From Paenibacillus dokdonensis (GTDB lineage Bacteria > Bacillota > Bacilli > Paenibacillales > Paenibacillaceae), in the NCBI RefSeq assembly GCF_004916975.1, contig NZ_STGQ01000002.1:372001-436000 (forward strand): DNA of 64,000 nucleotides. The letters are read 5' to 3'. The notes under the pieces are model-generated. The model was not told where the DNA came from. It made no database searches and worked only from the letters and a program-made list of their open reading frames with translations. Shown here in pieces: positions 61,981-64,000 of the stretch; the stretch's first letter is position 1, and the number at the start of each line of letters is the position of its first letter. Position numbers and translations under genes: made by a program.

Positions 61981-63123
61981 ATGATTAAAGAAAAGCCCCT
62001 ATTCCTGCTATTACTGTTCCGAATCGTGATCGTCCTCTTTGTCGCCATCGATGTTGTGACCCGCTACGAGCTATCAACGGTTGTTAAAGCCGCCACCATT
62101 GCCGGTATTCTGGCTATCCAGGCGAATGATTTCGGGAGAGCCACCCTCCCTTTTTTTAAAAGAAACCGCGCCTGGTATGCCCTATCTATGGTTGTCAGTA
62201 TCGTCGGCATTGGCCTGTATATGATTTTCTTTGACAGTCCTGGGGCGGATCTCTATTATTTCTTCCCGCTTGCCGAAATGTTTCTATACAGCACCCGATT
62301 GGAGGTGGGTCTGGTCATTGTGCATATCCTGGTGTTCCTGACCGCCATGATTATGCTCAAAGCCAGTGTGGTAAGCTCCGTCATTCCTTACATGGCCATG
62401 CTTATGCTCGTCTATCTATTCCGCAACAATAGCCTGCAGCGCAAAAAGAACGTCACGCTCAGTGCGGAGCTGCTTGAAGTCAATGCCAAATTGAAGGAAA
62501 TCACCATTGTCAGGGAACGGACAAGGATCGCCCAGGAGCTTCATGACTCGATCGGTCATGGACTCATTGCCATCCGGATGCACTTGGAGTTTGCCGAGAA
62601 TACGGTGGAGAAGAAGCCGGAGAAGTCCAAAGAGGTCATTCACAAAGCATTATCCATATCCCAAAAAAGCATTGCCGATCTCCGGAAGGCTGTTTCTGTA
62701 CTCAAAGAAGCTAAGGTTCCTCCCGTGATGCATTTGCAGGAATCCCTTCAGGACATGATCGAAAGCCTCCAGCTTGCCGAACGGCTGAAATTCGACCTGA
62801 AATTCAATCCAGCCGTAGAGGATGCCCGTCTGGATATTAAACAAGGAGTGTATAACACCGTCCGGGAAGCCGTGACCAATGGTATGAAGCATGGAGATGC
62901 CGAATCCTTTGTGATCGCTGTCGAAAAAAAAGGCCCCCTGCTTCATATCCTTGTTGAAAATGACGGGGCCGGCTGCACGCATATCCATAAATCACATGGA
63001 CTTCGCGGAATTGAAGAACGTCTTGACTCTCTGCAGGGGACCGTACACTTCTCATCCGCCGGTAACCGCGGGTTTGCCGTGTTGGCCCATATTCCATATT
63101 TTACAGGTTCGGAGTTGAACTGA
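61981..63123 (+). CDS. sensor histidine kinase (HisKA_3 / NarL-partner type)
   Basis: 380 residues from MIKEKPLFLLLLFR at 61981, with GGAAGTG 5 bases upstream; an ATG at 61957 would fall almost at the transcript start. Six membrane helices (about 5-150), then a dimerisation domain with the phosphorylated His in RIAQELHDSIGHGL, and an HATPase with REAVTNGMKHG, ENDGAG and HGLRGIEERL. Overlap-free, 1-base junction (TGAATG) with the response regulator. Signal unknown; multi-helix sensors of this kind (LiaS/DesK-like) often monitor the membrane. Confidence 0.93.
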   Translation: MIKEKPLFLLLLFRIVIVLFVAIDVVTRYELSTVVKAATIAGILAIQANDFGRATLPFFKRNRAWYALSMVVSIVGIGLYMIFFDSPGADLYYFFPLAEMFLYSTRLEVGLVIVHILVFLTAMIMLKASVVSSVIPYMAMLMLVYLFRNNSLQRKKNVTLSAELLEVNAKLKEITIVRERTRIAQELHDSIGHGLIAIRMHLEFAENTVEKKPEKSKEVIHKALSISQKSIADLRKAVSVLKEAKVPPVMHLQESLQDMIESLQLAERLKFDLKFNPAVEDARLDIKQGVYNTVREAVTNGMKHGDAESFVIAVEKKGPLLHILVENDGAGCTHIHKSHGLRGIEERLDSLQGTVHFSSAGNRGFAVLAHIPYFTGSELN

Positions 63124-63780
63124 ATGATCCGAGTAATGATTGCCGATGACCAAGGGATTGTGAGAGACGGTTTGAACATGATTTTGAGCTTATATGAGGA
63201 AATCAATGTGATTGCGGAGGCCGCTAATGGGGAAGAGCTTCTCGCTCTGCTGCAAAGTCAGGTTCCTGACGTGATTCTGATGGATATCCGCATGCCTGTC
63301 ATGAACGGATTTGATGCAACCAAAATTGTAAAACATCAGTATCCGGGCGTGAAAGTGATTATCCTGACCACCTTTAATGAGGATGAGTATATTTTCAGTG
63401 GTCTGAAAAATGGCGCCGATGGCTATATTCTGAAAGATACGAGCTCCAAGGAAATGATTAAAGCTATCCACGCCGCTTATGAAGGCAATCTGCTGCTCCA
63501 GCCGGAAATTACAAACCGGATTATCCATGCACTTCATACCACTGACAATACCGCAGTTATGAACACAAGCGAGACTCCGGTTCGAAAGGATCTGACCCCG
63601 CTATTGACTCCCAGGGAAATTGAGGTTGCTGAGCAGATCTTGCAGGGGAAAAGCAATAAAGCTATCGGTGATGCATTATTTTTGGCAGAAGGCACCGTTA
63701 AAAATTACGTCTCGCATATCCTCGACAAGCTTGAACTGAACAGCCGAGCCGAACTGATATTATATTTGCAAAATAATTAA
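63124..63780 (+). CDS. NarL/LuxR-family response regulator
   Basis: 218 residues. Receiver domain with acidic pocket IADDQG and phospho-acceptor in VILMDIRMPVMNGF, K in ILKDTSS; C-terminal LuxR helix-turn-helix LTPREIEVAEQILQGKSNKA, then EGTVKNYVSHILDKLELNSR. Cognate of the kinase directly upstream. Target genes not evident; the downstream neighbour or its own operon are candidates. Confidence 0.95.
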   Translation: MIRVMIADDQGIVRDGLNMILSLYEEINVIAEAANGEELLALLQSQVPDVILMDIRMPVMNGFDATKIVKHQYPGVKVIILTTFNEDEYIFSGLKNGADGYILKDTSSKEMIKAIHAAYEGNLLLQPEITNRIIHALHTTDNTAVMNTSETPVRKDLTPLLTPREIEVAEQILQGKSNKAIGDALFLAEGTVKNYVSHILDKLELNSRAELILYLQNN

Positions 63781-63801
63781 AAAAATTCACCCTCCTCTCC
63801 A

Positions 63802-63823
63802 CCCTGACATAGGGCTGTCAGGG
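63802..63823. other. small hairpin after the response regulator
   Basis: CCCTGACA / TGTCAGGG with a 6-base loop, no T-run. Confidence 0.4.
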
Positions 63824-63867
63824 TACCGGGCTTACGATGGAATCGCCCGTCGACGTAATTTAAACAG

Positions 63868-63900
63868 CAAACCCTACTCAATATGAGTAGGGTTTGTTTG
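63868..63900 (+). terminator. terminator of the two-component operon
   Basis: CAAACCCTACTCA pairs perfectly with TGAGTAGGGTTTG (loop ATA), followed by TTTG. It can also serve the minus-strand gene ending at 63938. Confidence 0.8.
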
Positions 63901-63937
63901 TGTTCTAACCGGGCGTCTTCGTATATTCATCTTAGCC

Positions 63938-64000
63938 TCATTTTTTCGATGCTTCTGCAGCCTGCTTTACTTTACTTTGATCAATGGGAATTTGGCCTTT
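63938..64000 (-). CDS. partial gene (C-terminus only)
   Basis: The last 20 codons read KGQIPIDQSKVKQAAEASKK then TGA. The lysine-rich helical tail looks genuine and ends near the terminator at 63868. Identity cannot be determined from 20 residues; it continues off the right edge. Confidence 0.5.
   Translation of the reverse strand, partial: KGQIPIDQSKVKQAAEASKK

Noticed and set aside
1..64000. CRISPR arrays, prophage, complete insertion sequences, tRNA or rRNA genes
   Set aside because: No regularly spaced repeats, integrase, transposase or structural RNA sequence recognised anywhere in the window.

Overview
The window reads as a chromosomal segment of a low-to-mid GC, spore-forming Firmicute, most probably Paenibacillus or a close relative. 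This is inferred from gene content (GH52 beta-xylosidase, BlaI/BlaR1 pair, two YafY/WYL regulators, lipoproteins with Firmicute lipoboxes, TrxB-like ferredoxin-NADP reductase beside an iron-siderophore importer) and from strong AGGAGG-type ribosome binding sites with frequent TTG/GTG starts. I see no rRNA, tRNA, CRISPR array, prophage or complete insertion sequence.

Layout. 1-7.3 kb: nanE, two small unknown genes, a chemotaxis receptor, a YeeE/TusA sulfur-uptake pair, an MDR oxidoreductase and an ArsR regulator. 7.4-10.6 kb: AraC regulator divergent from the GH52 xylosidase. 10.6-13.4 kb: BlaI/BlaR1-type sensor with two clear operators. 13.5-15.5 kb: PadR-controlled ABC-2/YhgE-like membrane protein. 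15.5-19.4 kb: WYL regulator plus GyrI-like protein, a lipoprotein, a uracil-DNA-glycosylase-fold protein and a TudS-like desulfidase. 19.6-23.2 kb: a compact polysaccharide operon resembling Bacillus ydaJ-ydaK-ydaM (GH8-like hydrolase, GGDEF protein with a dead active site but an intact RxxD I-site, a 47-residue membrane peptide, GT2 synthase). 23.4-26.8 kb: MoxR-DUF58-DUF4129. 27-31 kb: DUF423 protein, rlmN, an orphan sugar-binding lipoprotein. 31.2-34.5 kb: TetR / frameshifted small gene / WYL / DinB operon and a broken sigma-VOC gene. 34.8-38.7 kb: KGG stress protein, membrane transporter, EamA exporter plus aldo/keto reductase. 38.9-46.5 kb: a second tight five-gene polysaccharide operon (two-domain deacetylase lipoprotein, nucleotide-sugar dehydrogenase, PilZ-GT2 synthase, deacetylase-like protein, GH18-like protein). 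46.9-55.7 kb: pentapeptide repeat protein, PfoR-like EIIC fusion, cupin, duplicated-module unknown, acetolactate-synthase-like enzyme, GAF-GAF-PAS-GGDEF-EAL protein. 56-61.2 kb: Fur-box-flanked ferredoxin-NADP reductase and siderophore ABC importer. 61.3-64 kb: CPBP protease, a two-component pair, and the end of a further gene.

How it fits together. The most notable theme is cyclic-di-GMP-linked exopolysaccharide: two different synthase operons, one apparently gated by a degenerate GGDEF receptor and the other by a PilZ domain fused to the glycosyltransferase, lie within about 36 kb of a dual GGDEF/EAL enzyme. Iron uptake (Fur) and several locally autoregulated units (BlaI, PadR, TetR) have operators that can be read directly. 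Two genes are visibly broken or need frameshifting: a 52-codon gene with an A7 slippery run, and an ECF sigma factor-VOC fusion lacking most of region 2.
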